Shown in pieces: positions 37,406 to 46,054 of a DNA stretch of 64,000 nt. Each line of letters begins with the position of its first letter. Position 1 is the stretch's first letter. This DNA comes from Alloacidobacterium dinghuense. Lineage in GTDB: Bacteria; Acidobacteriota; Terriglobia; Terriglobales; Acidobacteriaceae. The notes beneath the pieces are model-generated. The model made no database searches and was not told the origin of the DNA. It saw only the letters and a list, made by a program, of their open reading frames with translations. The stretch is from the NCBI RefSeq assembly GCF_014274465.1, contig NZ_CP060394.1, forward strand, positions 4,092,001 through 4,156,000, in the 5' to 3' direction. Position numbers and translations under genes: made by a program.

Positions 37406-40135
37406 ATGAAGAAATCTTCACGTGTTGCTTCTGCGGCTATTGTTGCCACTGTCTTTGTTCTCGCCATTGCTACAAATGGCTTCTGTCAGTCTACTCCAGA
37501 TAAGCCGGTCTATCTTGATCCTTCTCAGCCACTGGAGAAGCGCGTCACTGATCTGATTTCGAAGATGACGCTCGAAGAAAAGGTTTCGCAGATGCAGAAC
37601 CATGCAGCGGCGATTCCCAGGTTGCAGGTTCCGGATTACGACTGGTGGAGCGAGGCTCTGCATGGCGTGGCGCGCGCCGGGTATGCCACGGTGTTTCCGC
37701 AGGCGATTGGGCTGGCGGCGACATGGGACGTGGATCTGGAGCGGAAGATTGCGGAGACGATTTCGACGGAGGCGCGGGCGAAGTTTAACGCAGCGCAGGC
37801 GGACGGCGATCACAGCATTTATCGCGGACTGGATTTCTGGTCGCCAAACATCAATATCTTTCGCGATCCGCGCTGGGGACGTGGGCAGGAGACGTATGGC
37901 GAGGATCCTTATCTGACGGGGCAGATGGGGGGTGCATTTATCAAAGGTCTGCAGGGCGATGATCCGAAGATCTTCAAGACGATCGCGACGGCCAAGCACT
38001 ACGCGGTGCACAGCGGGCCGGAGTCGACGCGGCACGCGGCGAATATCGATCCGTCTGCGCACGATCTGGAGGATACATACCTGCCACAATTTCGCATGGC
38101 GATGGTGGATGCTAGGGCAGACTCGATTATGTGCGCCTACAACAGCGTGAACGGCTCGCCTGCGTGCGCGAATGAGGATCTGCTGGTGAAGAGGCTGCGG
38201 CAGGACTGGAAATTCAACGGGTACGTGGTATCTGATTGCGGCGCGATCAGTGATTTCTTTAGCGAGAACGGGCACCATTTTTCTCCCGATGCAGCGCATG
38301 CTTCGGCAGCCGCAGTGAGGGCGGGCGATGACCTGAGTTGCGGCACGGAATATTCCGCGCTTGTGGACGCGGTGCATCAGGGATTGATCGACGAGGCGGC
38401 AATCAACCAGGCAGTGACGCGCCTGTTCACGGCGCGTTTCAAGCTCGGGCTTTTTGATCCGCCAGGATCGAATGCGTATTCGCAGATCGGGCCGAGCGAG
38501 AATGCGACTCCGGCACACGCAGAGCTGGCGCTGCAGGCTGCGCATGAGGCGATGGTTCTGCTGAAGAACGATAACAACACGCTGCCGCTGTCGAGTTCGG
38601 TGAAGACGATCGCAGTGATTGGACCGAACGCGGAGTCGCTGACGTCGCTTGAGGGTAACTACAACGGCGTGCCGCTGCATCCGGTGATTCCGCTGGCCGG
38701 ACTGCAGGCAAAGTTCGCTGACAAGGGACAGAAGGTGCTCTTCTCGCAGGGCTCTCCGCTGGTGGCTGAGCTGCCGGTGATTGTGCCGAGCACTGTTTTC
38801 AGCGATAAGGACGGGCATGCTGGCGGCTTAACGGCGGAATATTTTGCCAACGCTGATTTCAGCGGGTCGGCTACGACTCAAGTAGACGCGCATATCGATT
38901 TTGACTGGAATCGCGTGGTGCCGGTTCCGGTTCAGGGCGCGAAGGCATTCAGCGTGCGCTGGATGGGAAATTTTCAGCCGCTGGCCCCAGGCGATGTGTC
39001 GTTCACCGTCGATCACGCAGGATGCGAGCCGCACTGTGCGTCGACCTATTCCTACAGTGTTTCCTTCGACGGCAAAGAGGTGGCGAGCGATGCGAGCAAC
39101 GATCCTCACGACCCGGGAAGGCCGTTGACGTTTACTGTTCACTTTGATGATGCGAAGTCTCACGCGTTCAAGATGGAGTATTCACGGACCGGTGCGGATT
39201 ACGGAGCGGGGGTTCGGCTGAAGTGGAAGCCGGATGTTGAGCAGCTACGGCAACAGGCAATTCAGGCTGCGAACCAGGCGGATGTGGTGGTAGCGTTTGT
39301 CGGGTTGTCGCCGGAGATTGAGGGTGAAGAGATGCCGGTCCATATTCCTGGTTTCTCGGGCGGCGACCGTACGGATGTTGCGTTGCCGGCAGTGCAGCGC
39401 GATCTGCTGGATGCACTTGGCGCCACGAACAAACCGCTGGTAGTGGTTCTGCTGAATGGCAGCGCACTGGCGGTGGACTGGGCGCAGCAGCATGCTGCGG
39501 CGATTCTGGATGCTTGGTATCCGGGACAGGCGGGAGGGACGGCGATTGCGGATGTGCTTGCAGGGACGGCGAACCCTGCAGGGCGGCTAGCGGTGACGTT
39601 TTATCAGTCCGTGGATCAGCTCCCGGCTTTTGATAACTACACAATGGAAGGGCGGACGTACCGCTACTTCCGGCAGAAGCCGTTGTTCGGATTTGGATTC
39701 GGCTTGAGCTATTCGAAGTTTGCTTATAAGAATCTCAAGTTGTCGGCTCCCAAGTTGAATGCGGGTGCGCCGTTGCATGTGACTGTCGATGTGGAGAATA
39801 CGAGCGCAGTCGCGGGTGATGAGGTAGCGGAGTTGTACGTGACTCCGCCAGCGGCGTCGGGTGCGCCGAACCACTGGCTCGCCGGGTTCAAGCGGGTTCA
39901 CATAGAGCCACACAAAGTAGCGCAGGTAGCGTTCGATCTGGATGCGCGTTCGCTGAGCCTTGTCGATGAGCAGGGGCAGCGGGCAGTTACGGCTGGCGAT
40001 TACAAAATATTCGTTGGCGGTGCGCAGCCCGGAGAGACGGATTCGGGGATGGATCAGAAGTTGACGATCGTGGGCATACAGAAGGTCGACGAGGCTGTTT
40101 CCTCAGCGACCGCTCCGTCCCGCGTCCATAAATAA
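37406..40135 (+). CDS. GH3 beta-glycosidase with PA14 insert
   Basis: This 909-aa exported enzyme has a signal peptide (residues 1-27), an N-terminal GH3 barrel with YDWWSEALHGVAR, and VVSDCGA holding the catalytic Asp at about residue 277. A PA14 domain (about residues 470-620, from GLTAEYFANADF) is inserted in the second domain, and a fibronectin-III-like domain ends the protein. The subfamily covers beta-glucosidases and beta-xylosidases; SEALHG is common in xylosidase-like members. It acts in the periplasm on plant or fungal oligosaccharides. Its 3' end overlaps the convergent fucosidase by 33 bp. Confidence 0.9.
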   Translation: MKKSSRVASAAIVATVFVLAIATNGFCQSTPDKPVYLDPSQPLEKRVTDLISKMTLEEKVSQMQNHAAAIPRLQVPDYDWWSEALHGVARAGYATVFPQAIGLAATWDVDLERKIAETISTEARAKFNAAQADGDHSIYRGLDFWSPNINIFRDPRWGRGQETYGEDPYLTGQMGGAFIKGLQGDDPKIFKTIATAKHYAVHSGPESTRHAANIDPSAHDLEDTYLPQFRMAMVDARADSIMCAYNSVNGSPACANEDLLVKRLRQDWKFNGYVVSDCGAISDFFSENGHHFSPDAAHASAAAVRAGDDLSCGTEYSALVDAVHQGLIDEAAINQAVTRLFTARFKLGLFDPPGSNAYSQIGPSENATPAHAELALQAAHEAMVLLKNDNNTLPLSSSVKTIAVIGPNAESLTSLEGNYNGVPLHPVIPLAGLQAKFADKGQKVLFSQGSPLVAELPVIVPSTVFSDKDGHAGGLTAEYFANADFSGSATTQVDAHIDFDWNRVVPVPVQGAKAFSVRWMGNFQPLAPGDVSFTVDHAGCEPHCASTYSYSVSFDGKEVASDASNDPHDPGRPLTFTVHFDDAKSHAFKMEYSRTGADYGAGVRLKWKPDVEQLRQQAIQAANQADVVVAFVGLSPEIEGEEMPVHIPGFSGGDRTDVALPAVQRDLLDALGATNKPLVVVLLNGSALAVDWAQQHAAAILDAWYPGQAGGTAIADVLAGTANPAGRLAVTFYQSVDQLPAFDNYTMEGRTYRYFRQKPLFGFGFGLSYSKFAYKNLKLSAPKLNAGAPLHVTVDVENTSAVAGDEVAELYVTPPAASGAPNHWLAGFKRVHIEPHKVAQVAFDLDARSLSLVDEQGQRAVTAGDYKIFVGGAQPGETDSGMDQKLTIVGIQKVDEAVSSATAPSRVHK

Positions 40136-41467
40136 CTGGAACTCGCGAATATGCGCTTCGGCTGTAGTCGAAAGCAGGTTGAGGCGCACTCGCTGCGCGG
40201 TGACCGTCGGGAAGATGTCGATCTTTTTATGGCCAATGGCTTGCGCTTCGACGATGCGCTGCCATGTGCCGTCTTTGTAAATTTCGATGGCATACTTCTG
40301 GATGTGCTGGCCGTCGTTAAGCCATTCCATGGTGAGGGCGCGGTCGAAGGTGACGGGCTTTGAAAAGGTAACTTCCAGAGTTGCATGATGCGAACATGAG
40401 GGCGCGGACCAGAAGGTATCGGGATCATTGTCGAGGGCTGCGTATTCCTCGGGGGACGCGGGTTTGGCGTGTTCATCGACGATCAGGTTGTGGCTGTAGA
40501 GCCGCCGAATCGCGTCGCCGAATTCCTTGAGACGTTTTACGTCGGCTTCGGGCAGGCGGCCGGTGTTGTCGGGGGCAATGCCCAGCATGAGTTGTCCGCC
40601 GTGGCCAACGGTGTTGTCGTAAACGTCGACTAATTCCGCAACACTCTTCAGTGTGCCTTCGTCATTTGGGTGCCAGAACCAGTGCAGCTTGTGCAAAGGC
40701 GTGTCCGCTTCGATGGGACGCCAGCGGAGATAGCCGGTGCGGTCGATGACGTTCCAGTTTTCGTAAGAGATGGTTCCGCTTTCGGTGCCTACCCAGCGGA
40801 GGTCCGCGTACTTGAAGAGCGCGACATCGGCGAAGACCATCGTGTTCGGCTGGTAGGTGCGCAGCTCATTGATAATGCTCTCGAAGTCGTATTTGCGGCC
40901 AGCGCTACCGGCTCCGTCGAGCCAGAACTCGACGAGGTCGCCGTAGTTCGTCGAGAGTTCGTCGAGTTGCTTGAGGTAGTACTCGTCGTAGGCTTTGGGG
41001 TCTTTGTATTTTGGCTCGTGGCGGTCCCAGGGCGAGAGGTAAACGCCGAACTTGAGACCGTTGGCGCGGGCTGAGTCTGATGCCATGCGCACGAGATCGC
41101 CTTTGCCGTTCATCCACGGGCTGCTCTTTACGCCGTAGTCGGTCTGTTCACTGGGCCAGAGCGTGAATCCGTCATGGTGCTTGGCCACGAGCACAGCGTA
41201 CTTTGCTCCTGCGGCTTTCACCGCTTTCATCCACTGATCGGTATCAACGCTGGAGGGGTTGAAGACTTTTGGGTCTGCGGTGCCGTCACCCCATTCGCGA
41301 TCGAGGAATGTATTCGTGCCGAAATGGATGATGACACCAAATTCCAGATCCTGCCATGCGGTTTGCTGCGGAGAAGGTTTAATGTCGGAGAAGTTCTGGG
41401 CTGCCGCGGAGATTCCGAGTGAAAGCAGCAGTATGGCGAGAAGGCGATAGGCGGTCTGCTTCTTCAA
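40103..41467 (-). CDS. Alpha-L-fucosidase, GH29 (second copy)
   Basis: This 454-aa protein has a signal peptide (RLLAILLLSLGISAAAQ), then FGVIIHFGTNTFLDREWG, VAKHHDGFTLWPS, YLSPWDRHEP, and VEFWLDGAG, where the Asp is the expected nucleophile. A C-terminal carbohydrate-binding-like sandwich follows residue 330. It differs strongly from the GH29 at 26305 and looks like the subfamily that attacks branched or alpha-1,3/4-linked fucose, so the pair would cover different linkages. The last 33 bases overlap the end of the GH3 gene on the other strand. Confidence 0.88.
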   Translation of the reverse strand: MKKQTAYRLLAILLLSLGISAAAQNFSDIKPSPQQTAWQDLEFGVIIHFGTNTFLDREWGDGTADPKVFNPSSVDTDQWMKAVKAAGAKYAVLVAKHHDGFTLWPSEQTDYGVKSSPWMNGKGDLVRMASDSARANGLKFGVYLSPWDRHEPKYKDPKAYDEYYLKQLDELSTNYGDLVEFWLDGAGSAGRKYDFESIINELRTYQPNTMVFADVALFKYADLRWVGTESGTISYENWNVIDRTGYLRWRPIEADTPLHKLHWFWHPNDEGTLKSVAELVDVYDNTVGHGGQLMLGIAPDNTGRLPEADVKRLKEFGDAIRRLYSHNLIVDEHAKPASPEEYAALDNDPDTFWSAPSCSHHATLEVTFSKPVTFDRALTMEWLNDGQHIQKYAIEIYKDGTWQRIVEAQAIGHKKIDIFPTVTAQRVRLNLLSTTAEAHIREFQLFMDAGRSGR

Positions 41468-41520
41468 TGTTGGCTTTCTCCGTTTCTGAATTCAGTATGC
41501 AGAAGAAAGCGATGAACGGG

Positions 41521-42363
41521 CTATTGTTTCGTAATTTTCAAGGGCTGCAGCAGGGCTGGCTGCACGACTGCGGTTGAGGCGAGATGCTTTTCCTTTGACT
41601 GCGCGTCTGTATGGGAATGCACGGCCTGATAGCAAAATTGCATGCCGATCATAAGCAGCCAGGCTGTGAGGACAAGACGGAGTTTTTGATTCGGTAACTT
41701 CGGCGCAAGTGCGCTCCCGGCGATGGCTCCGAAGAAGCCACCGGCGAGAAGCTTTGCCAACAATACAGCGTCGAGATTCTGGCTGAGGAGGTGCAGTCCC
41801 CCGCCGACAAGTGAGAGGCAGAGGCCGAAAGCGAGATCGGTTCCGACGATTTGCGAAGCACTCAGAGTGGTAAGGCCGAGCAACGCGATGGTGCCGAGTG
41901 CGCCTGCGCCGGAGGATGAGAATCCTACTTCGGCTCCGATAGGAAGCATGAGCACGCCGAGCCATTTGGGATGATTGCGTTCTGCGTGGAGCGCTTTGTT
42001 CTTGCGGAAGGTTCTGTAAAGGTGCCAACCGGATGTGATGACGATGATGCTGCCGAGCGCTGCGTAAAGAATGCTCTCGTGGCCTCGCTGAACCACGCTC
42101 CGAAAGAGCCACACTCCGATGATGACGCCGGGCAGGCCACCGAGGAGCATGTATCCTACGGCGCGGTAATTCACCTGTTTGCGCCACATCTGGATAGGAA
42201 CGACGATGAGTTTGACGATGGCGGAATAGACCAGGGCTGTTCCAACGGCAAGCGGCAGCGGCACATGCAGAAAGATCACGAGAATCGGCGCGGTAATGGT
42301 GCCTGCGCCAACTCCAGTGACTGCGATGGCGAACGCGATGAGGAAACCGATGGCCAGTTCCAT
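41521..42363 (-). CDS. TauE/SafE family transporter
   Basis: This 280-aa membrane protein has about eight helices and the TauE/SafE pattern: IAFAIAVTGVGAGTITAPIL at the N-terminus, ALVYSAIVKLIVVP, and a second repeat with GAEVGFSSSGAGALGTIALL. It lies 15 bp after cysH on the same strand, closing the cysDNH operon, so it probably moves sulfate or sulfite for assimilation. The direction of transport cannot be told from sequence. Confidence 0.85.
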   Translation of the reverse strand: MELAIGFLIAFAIAVTGVGAGTITAPILVIFLHVPLPLAVGTALVYSAIVKLIVVPIQMWRKQVNYRAVGYMLLGGLPGVIIGVWLFRSVVQRGHESILYAALGSIIVITSGWHLYRTFRKNKALHAERNHPKWLGVLMLPIGAEVGFSSSGAGALGTIALLGLTTLSASQIVGTDLAFGLCLSLVGGGLHLLSQNLDAVLLAKLLAGGFFGAIAGSALAPKLPNQKLRLVLTAWLLMIGMQFCYQAVHSHTDAQSKEKHLASTAVVQPALLQPLKITKQ

Positions 42364-42378
42364 AAAAATCCTGACTTG

Positions 42379-43083
42379 CTACTGCGCCTGAATGTGAATG
42401 CCGCACTCCTGTTTGCGGCCCGACCAGCGTCCCGAGCGAGGATCATTCGGGTCCGATGGCAAGCTTGTGCACGGCTCACAGCCGATGCTTGAATAGCCCT
42501 TGTCATAAAGCGGCAGGAGCGGAATGCCTTGCTCCTGCGCGTAATACCAGACGTCGCGTGTGGTCCACTCGGCCAGCGGGCTGAGCTTCAGCAACTGCTT
42601 TCCGCCGGGCAGAGTGAAGTAGTCGAGCGCCTCCAGCTGTGCGCGGCTCTTTGCCTGCTCGCGACGCATGCCTGTGAACCATGTTTCGTATTTGGCGAGC
42701 GCTGCAAAGAGTGGCTCTACTTTGCGCAGTTTGCAGCACTGATCTGGCGCGCTTTGATGCAGGATGCCGAATTGGGCTTCCTGCTCGGGCACGGTCTGGC
42801 GTGGCGTGAGGTTGATCAAGTTCAGGTTCCACGCTGCGGCCATCTGGTCGCGGTACGTGTATGTCTCGGCAAAGTGGTAACCGGTGTCGAGGAAAAGCAC
42901 GGGCACGCTGGGATGAATGGCGCGCACCATGTGCAGCACGATCATGTCTTCGGCCTGGAAACTGCAGGTGACGCATTCTGTCGCGGCGCCTTTCACGTGC
43001 GCCGCAACGAGCGCGCGAGCAGCGGCAACCTTTTCTTCCAGCTCCGATAGGAGACCGGTGACCGGTTCAGAGCTTATCGTCAT
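42379..43083 (-). CDS. cysH: Adenylyl-sulfate (APS) reductase CysH
   Basis: This 234-aa protein has LDTGYHFAETY and the two Cys pairs, CC at 116-117 and CxxC at 202-205, that hold a [4Fe-4S] cluster and mark the APS-reducing type rather than the PAPS-reducing type. ECGIH carries the catalytic Cys 227. It reduces APS to sulfite with thioredoxin. No APS kinase domain is seen in cysN, which agrees with direct use of APS. It overlaps the end of cysN by 17 bases. Confidence 0.93.
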   Translation of the reverse strand: MTISSEPVTGLLSELEEKVAAARALVAAHVKGAATECVTCSFQAEDMIVLHMVRAIHPSVPVLFLDTGYHFAETYTYRDQMAAAWNLNLINLTPRQTVPEQEAQFGILHQSAPDQCCKLRKVEPLFAALAKYETWFTGMRREQAKSRAQLEALDYFTLPGGKQLLKLSPLAEWTTRDVWYYAQEQGIPLLPLYDKGYSSIGCEPCTSLPSDPNDPRSGRWSGRKQECGIHIQAQ

Positions 43084-44716
43084 CGTGGCCAGTTCCCTTC
43101 TCCAGTTTCAACTCGCGCAGGATTGTTTCGTTGTCGATTTGTGACGATAGCGGCCGCTTGGTGAATTCGTCTTGCCGATTGAGAGTCACAATTTCTATCT
43201 GCACTGTGTTCGGCGCGTGCACGAGGACGATCAAGCCAGCGTGGAGAAGTGCGCGCCAGACTTCCGGTTTCTGTACGCCCGTGATGACTACGTCCTCTCC
43301 GGATGCGAGCAAGGATTCTTCCAGCCCTGCGGTGAGCTCCGCATGCGGCAGCGTGAGCAAAACACCGCCATTCGATGTGGGCTGCTTCGATACCTCGTGC
43401 GTGGCGCGACGGACCATTCCGGAGCCGACCGTTGCGTTATTTGCAGGATCAATGAGGATGAAGCTTCCGGTCGTGCGGTTGTCGCGGTAGGTGTCGACGA
43501 TGAGGGGCCGGCTGGTCTGAACTCTGGCTTCGCCGATCTCGTTCAAAACGAACGACTGTGCGTGCTGTGGCTCCAGCGTTTCGATGTCGAGCCGGTGCGT
43601 GGTTTCTAGTTGTGCTTTTACGACTTGCGACGCATGTTTTAGAAGATACGTTTTGTTGGCTGCGAATGGTTCGGCATGCAGCCAGACCAATGATGCTTCA
43701 AAATCGGCGGTGGCGGTGGGTGCATCTGGCTGATGCGCGATGAGGTCGCCGCGGCTGATGTCAATCTCGTCTTCGAGCGTGAGAGTGATGGACTGCGGCG
43801 CGAATGCCGATTCGAGTTCGCCATCGAAGGTGTGGATGGCCTGAACGCGACTGGTTTGTCCTGATGGCAGAGCAATGATCGTGTCTCCCGGCTTAATGGT
43901 GCCGGATGCGATCTGCCCGGCGAAGCCGCGAAAATGCTGGTGCGGGCGGATGACGCGCTGCACTGGGAGACGAAACGGCGCTTTTGGCAGGTGCTCAGCG
44001 ATGGGCACAGACTCGAGATGTTCGAGGAGCGTTGGACCGTAGTACCAGGGCGTGCGCTCACTGGGCGTGACGACGTTGTCTCCGTCGAGCGCGCTGATGG
44101 GGATGCAGAGGAGATCCGGGATGTCGAGTTTATCGGCCAGGGCGAGCAGGTCGCGTTGATGCTGCGCGAAGATTTCTTCCGAGAAGTCGACGAGATCCAT
44201 CTTGTTAATGGCAGCGACAACATGACGAATACCCAACAACGACGCGATAAAAGCATGGCGCCGTGATTGCGTGAGGATGCCCTTACGCGCGTCGACAAGG
44301 ACAATTGCCAGCTCCGCAGTGGACGCGCCGGTGACCATGTTGCGCGTGTACTGCTCGTGGCCGGGCGTGTCGGCGATGATGAACTTTCGCTTCGGCGTCG
44401 CGAAAAAACGATACGCAACGTCGATGGTGATTCCTTGCTCGCGCTCCGCGCGAAGGCCGTCGGTGAGTTGCGCGAAGTCAATCGACGAAGCTTCGCCTGA
44501 GTGGCTGCGTGTAACGGCTTTGATCTGATCTTCGTAGACGCTGCGCGAATCGTAGAGCAGACGGCCGATAAGCGTGGATTTGCCGTCATCGACACTACCT
44601 GCCGTGGTAAAGCGCAGCAGATCCTTTTGCTGCTCGGCTGCGAGGAAGTCCTCGATGTCGAAGCGCTCTTCCACGATCTCGCGAATGTCGTCGATCACTG
44701 GCAATTCATGCGACAT
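43067..44716 (-). CDS. cysN: Sulfate adenylyltransferase subunit 1 (CysN)
   Basis: This 549-aa GTPase has GSVDDGKST (40-48), ADTPGHEQYTRNM, and INKMDLVDFSE, as in EF-Tu-like CysN. After the G-domain come two beta-barrel domains; no C-terminal APS kinase is fused. ATG 44716 shares its A with the cysD stop codon (TGATG), giving tight coupling; the longer open frame to 45151 lies over cysD and is not used. With CysD it makes APS from sulfate and ATP. Confidence 0.95.
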   Translation of the reverse strand: MSHELPVIDDIREIVEERFDIEDFLAAEQQKDLLRFTTAGSVDDGKSTLIGRLLYDSRSVYEDQIKAVTRSHSGEASSIDFAQLTDGLRAEREQGITIDVAYRFFATPKRKFIIADTPGHEQYTRNMVTGASTAELAIVLVDARKGILTQSRRHAFIASLLGIRHVVAAINKMDLVDFSEEIFAQHQRDLLALADKLDIPDLLCIPISALDGDNVVTPSERTPWYYGPTLLEHLESVPIAEHLPKAPFRLPVQRVIRPHQHFRGFAGQIASGTIKPGDTIIALPSGQTSRVQAIHTFDGELESAFAPQSITLTLEDEIDISRGDLIAHQPDAPTATADFEASLVWLHAEPFAANKTYLLKHASQVVKAQLETTHRLDIETLEPQHAQSFVLNEIGEARVQTSRPLIVDTYRDNRTTGSFILIDPANNATVGSGMVRRATHEVSKQPTSNGGVLLTLPHAELTAGLEESLLASGEDVVITGVQKPEVWRALLHAGLIVLVHAPNTVQIEIVTLNRQDEFTKRPLSSQIDNETILRELKLEKGTGHDDDKL

Positions 44717-45660
44717 CAGAAGTAGCCCTCGCGTTTCTTGATTTCCATGGAGCCGTCCTGATCGTGGTCGATGATGCGATTCGCGCGCTCGGATGAACGG
44801 AATGAAATCAACTCGGCGATGATCTTCGGCAACGTGTCGGCATCGGAGCGGATCGCTCCGGTGCACGGGCTGCATCCAAGCGAGCGCAGGCGGCAGCGCA
44901 CCCACTGCTCTTCGCCTGGCAGGCCTTTGACGAAAGGCTGCTCGATCGGGATGAGGCTGTCGCCGCGCACGAGCATGCGTCGCTCTTTTGCAAAATAGAG
45001 CGGCACGATCGGGATGTTCTCGAGATGGATATAGTGCCAGATGTCGAGTTCCGTCCAGTTCGACAGCGGGAAAACGCGGATGCTCTCGCCGGGGCCGATG
45101 CGGCCGTTGTAGAGATTCCACAGTTCGGGGCGCTGATTTTTCGGGTCCCACTGTCCGGCGCTGTCGCGGAAGGAGAAGATGCGCTCTTTCGCGCGCGAGC
45201 GTTCTTCGTCGCGACGTGCTCCTCCAAATGCTGCATCAAAGCCGTGCGTGCGCAGGCCGTCGAGCAGCGCTTGTGTCTTCAGGAGTCCGCAGCAACGTTG
45301 CGTGCCGAGTGCGACCGGGTTTGCGCCCTTCTCCAACGCATCTTCATTGCGCCAGACGATGAGGTTCAAACCAAGCTGGCGCGTATAGGCATCGCGGAAC
45401 TCAAGCATCTCGCGGAATTTGTATCCCGTGTCGACATGGAGAAGCGGAAACGGAATCGGCGCAGGATGAAATGCCTTCTGCGCGAGGCGCAGCATCACCG
45501 ATGAGTCTTTGCCGATGGAATAGAGCATCACCGGCTTCTGGAATTCTGACGCTACTTCGCGAATGATGTGGATGCTCTCGGCCTCAAGCATCTGGAGATG
45601 CGTGAGGCGCGTAGGCAACGCCGTATCAGAGGTAGACGAACTGTAGACTGCTTTGGCCAT
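44716..45660 (-). CDS. cysD: Sulfate adenylyltransferase subunit 2 (CysD)
   Basis: This 314-aa protein has the ATP-pyrophosphatase loop [15 protein letters not shown] (PP-loop), [32 protein letters not shown], and the C-terminal GYF that ends nearly all CysD proteins. It transfers AMP to sulfate. It is the first gene of the leftward cysD-cysN-cysH-tauE/safE operon. Its 5' leader holds a nine-cysteine short ORF and a terminator-like hairpin, described separately. Confidence 0.95.
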   Translation of the reverse strand: MAKAVYSSSTSDTALPTRLTHLQMLEAESIHIIREVASEFQKPVMLYSIGKDSSVMLRLAQKAFHPAPIPFPLLHVDTGYKFREMLEFRDAYTRQLGLNLIVWRNEDALEKGANPVALGTQRCCGLLKTQALLDGLRTHGFDAAFGGARRDEERSRAKERIFSFRDSAGQWDPKNQRPELWNLYNGRIGPGESIRVFPLSNWTELDIWHYIHLENIPIVPLYFAKERRMLVRGDSLIPIEQPFVKGLPGEEQWVRCRLRSLGCSPCTGAIRSDADTLPKIIAELISFRSSERANRIIDHDQDGSMEIKKREGYF

Positions 45661-45708
45661 GGCTGGAAATCTCTTGAGTCGATTCTTGAGATTGAGCGAG
45701 AAATAGAA

Positions 45709-45739
45709 AACCCACGCTCAGAATAGTCTGACGTGGGTT
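45709..45739 (-). terminator. Attenuator-like terminator in the cysD leader
   Basis: On the minus strand AACCCACG (45739-45732) pairs with CGTGGGTT (45716-45709), with an inner TCAG/CTGA stem, and runs into TTTTCTATTT. It lies 49 bp upstream of the cysD ATG and 31 bp after the stop codon of the Cys-rich short ORF, the position expected for an attenuator. No competing antiterminator of more than four pairs was found by eye. Confidence 0.6.
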
Positions 45740-45770
45740 GATTTCTGATTAAGCTTTGTGGATAGGTAGT

Positions 45771-45866
45771 CTATCGACAGCGCTTACACCCTCGCCGACA
45801 TGCGCTGATGCTGCAACAACAGCGACACTCGATTCGACAGGCGAAGGTACAAAGCGTGGAAGCCAT
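45771..45866 (-). CDS. Cysteine-rich leader peptide upstream of cysD
   Basis: ATG 45866 opens a 31-codon frame ending at TAG 45773-45771. Nine of 31 residues are Cys (positions 6, 10, 14, 16-18, 23, 27, 30), including a CCC run, and many of the rest are Arg. A TTGACA at 45904-45899 with GATTCT 17 bp later (45881-45876) would start transcription near 45869, so the mRNA would be almost leaderless. An in-frame ATG at 45887 is an alternative. A terminator-like hairpin and then cysD follow. Translation speed through Cys codons could report Cys-tRNA charging and set read-through into cysDNH. Short Cys-rich leader ORFs acting this way are established for sulfur genes in mycobacteria; here it is inferred from sequence. 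Confidence 0.6.
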   Translation of the reverse strand: MASTLCTFACRIECRCCCSISACRRGCKRCR

Positions 45867-45898
45867 GTGGTATTCAGAATCGCGCATATGGGCGGATA

Positions 45899-45941
45899 TG
45901 TCAAACAGAGAGTTGACTTCGAGGAGGATTCCCCCTAGACT
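45899..45941. promoter_or_regulatory. Back-to-back divergent promoters of the two cysteine leaders
   Basis: Plus strand: TTGACT (45913-45918), 17-bp spacer, TAGACT (45936-45941), start near 45948. Minus strand: TTGACA (45904-45899), 17-bp spacer, GATTCT (45881-45876, a weak -10 just left of this interval). The two -35 boxes form an inverted repeat TGTCAA-N8-TTGACT, which may also serve as an operator common to both directions. Confidence 0.55.
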
Positions 45942-45950
45942 ACGTGCACG

Positions 45951-46028
45951 ATGATTCGCGTTTGGCATATTGCAAATTGTTGTTGCGCATCCAACTGTTG
46001 CGCCGGCATGTGCATGCACGTGAATTAG
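45951..46028 (+). CDS. Polycysteine leader peptide upstream of the TonB receptor gene
   Basis: ATG 45951 opens a 25-codon frame ending at TAG 46026-46028. It begins MIRVWHIAN and then has CCC at residues 10-12, CC at 16-17 and a single C at 21. The predicted transcription start near 45948 would leave only a few bases before the ATG, so the mRNA would be leaderless. A strong terminator-like hairpin follows at 46055-46084, and the receptor gene starts at 46231. Six Cys in 25 codons, in runs, next to sulfate assimilation genes, points to cysteine-dependent attenuation rather than a functional peptide. The peptide itself is not known to me. Confidence 0.6.
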   Translation: MIRVWHIANCCCASNCCAGMCMHVN

Positions 46029-46054
46029 CTATCTTCACAGAGCTTTTACATCGC

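Noticed and set aside
37418-38818. 466-codon minus-strand frame opposite the GH3 gene
   Set aside because: Same kind of shadow; no domain and biased amino acids.
44717-45151. N-terminal extension of CysN by 145 codons
   Set aside because: It lies entirely over cysD and lacks CysN similarity; ATG 44716 gives the normal N-terminus.
45756-45938. 60-codon plus-strand frame in the cysD/receptor gap
   Set aside because: Thr/Ser/Gly-rich, no ribosome site, overlaps the -35 of the receptor leader; the minus-strand Cys-rich frame is better supported.
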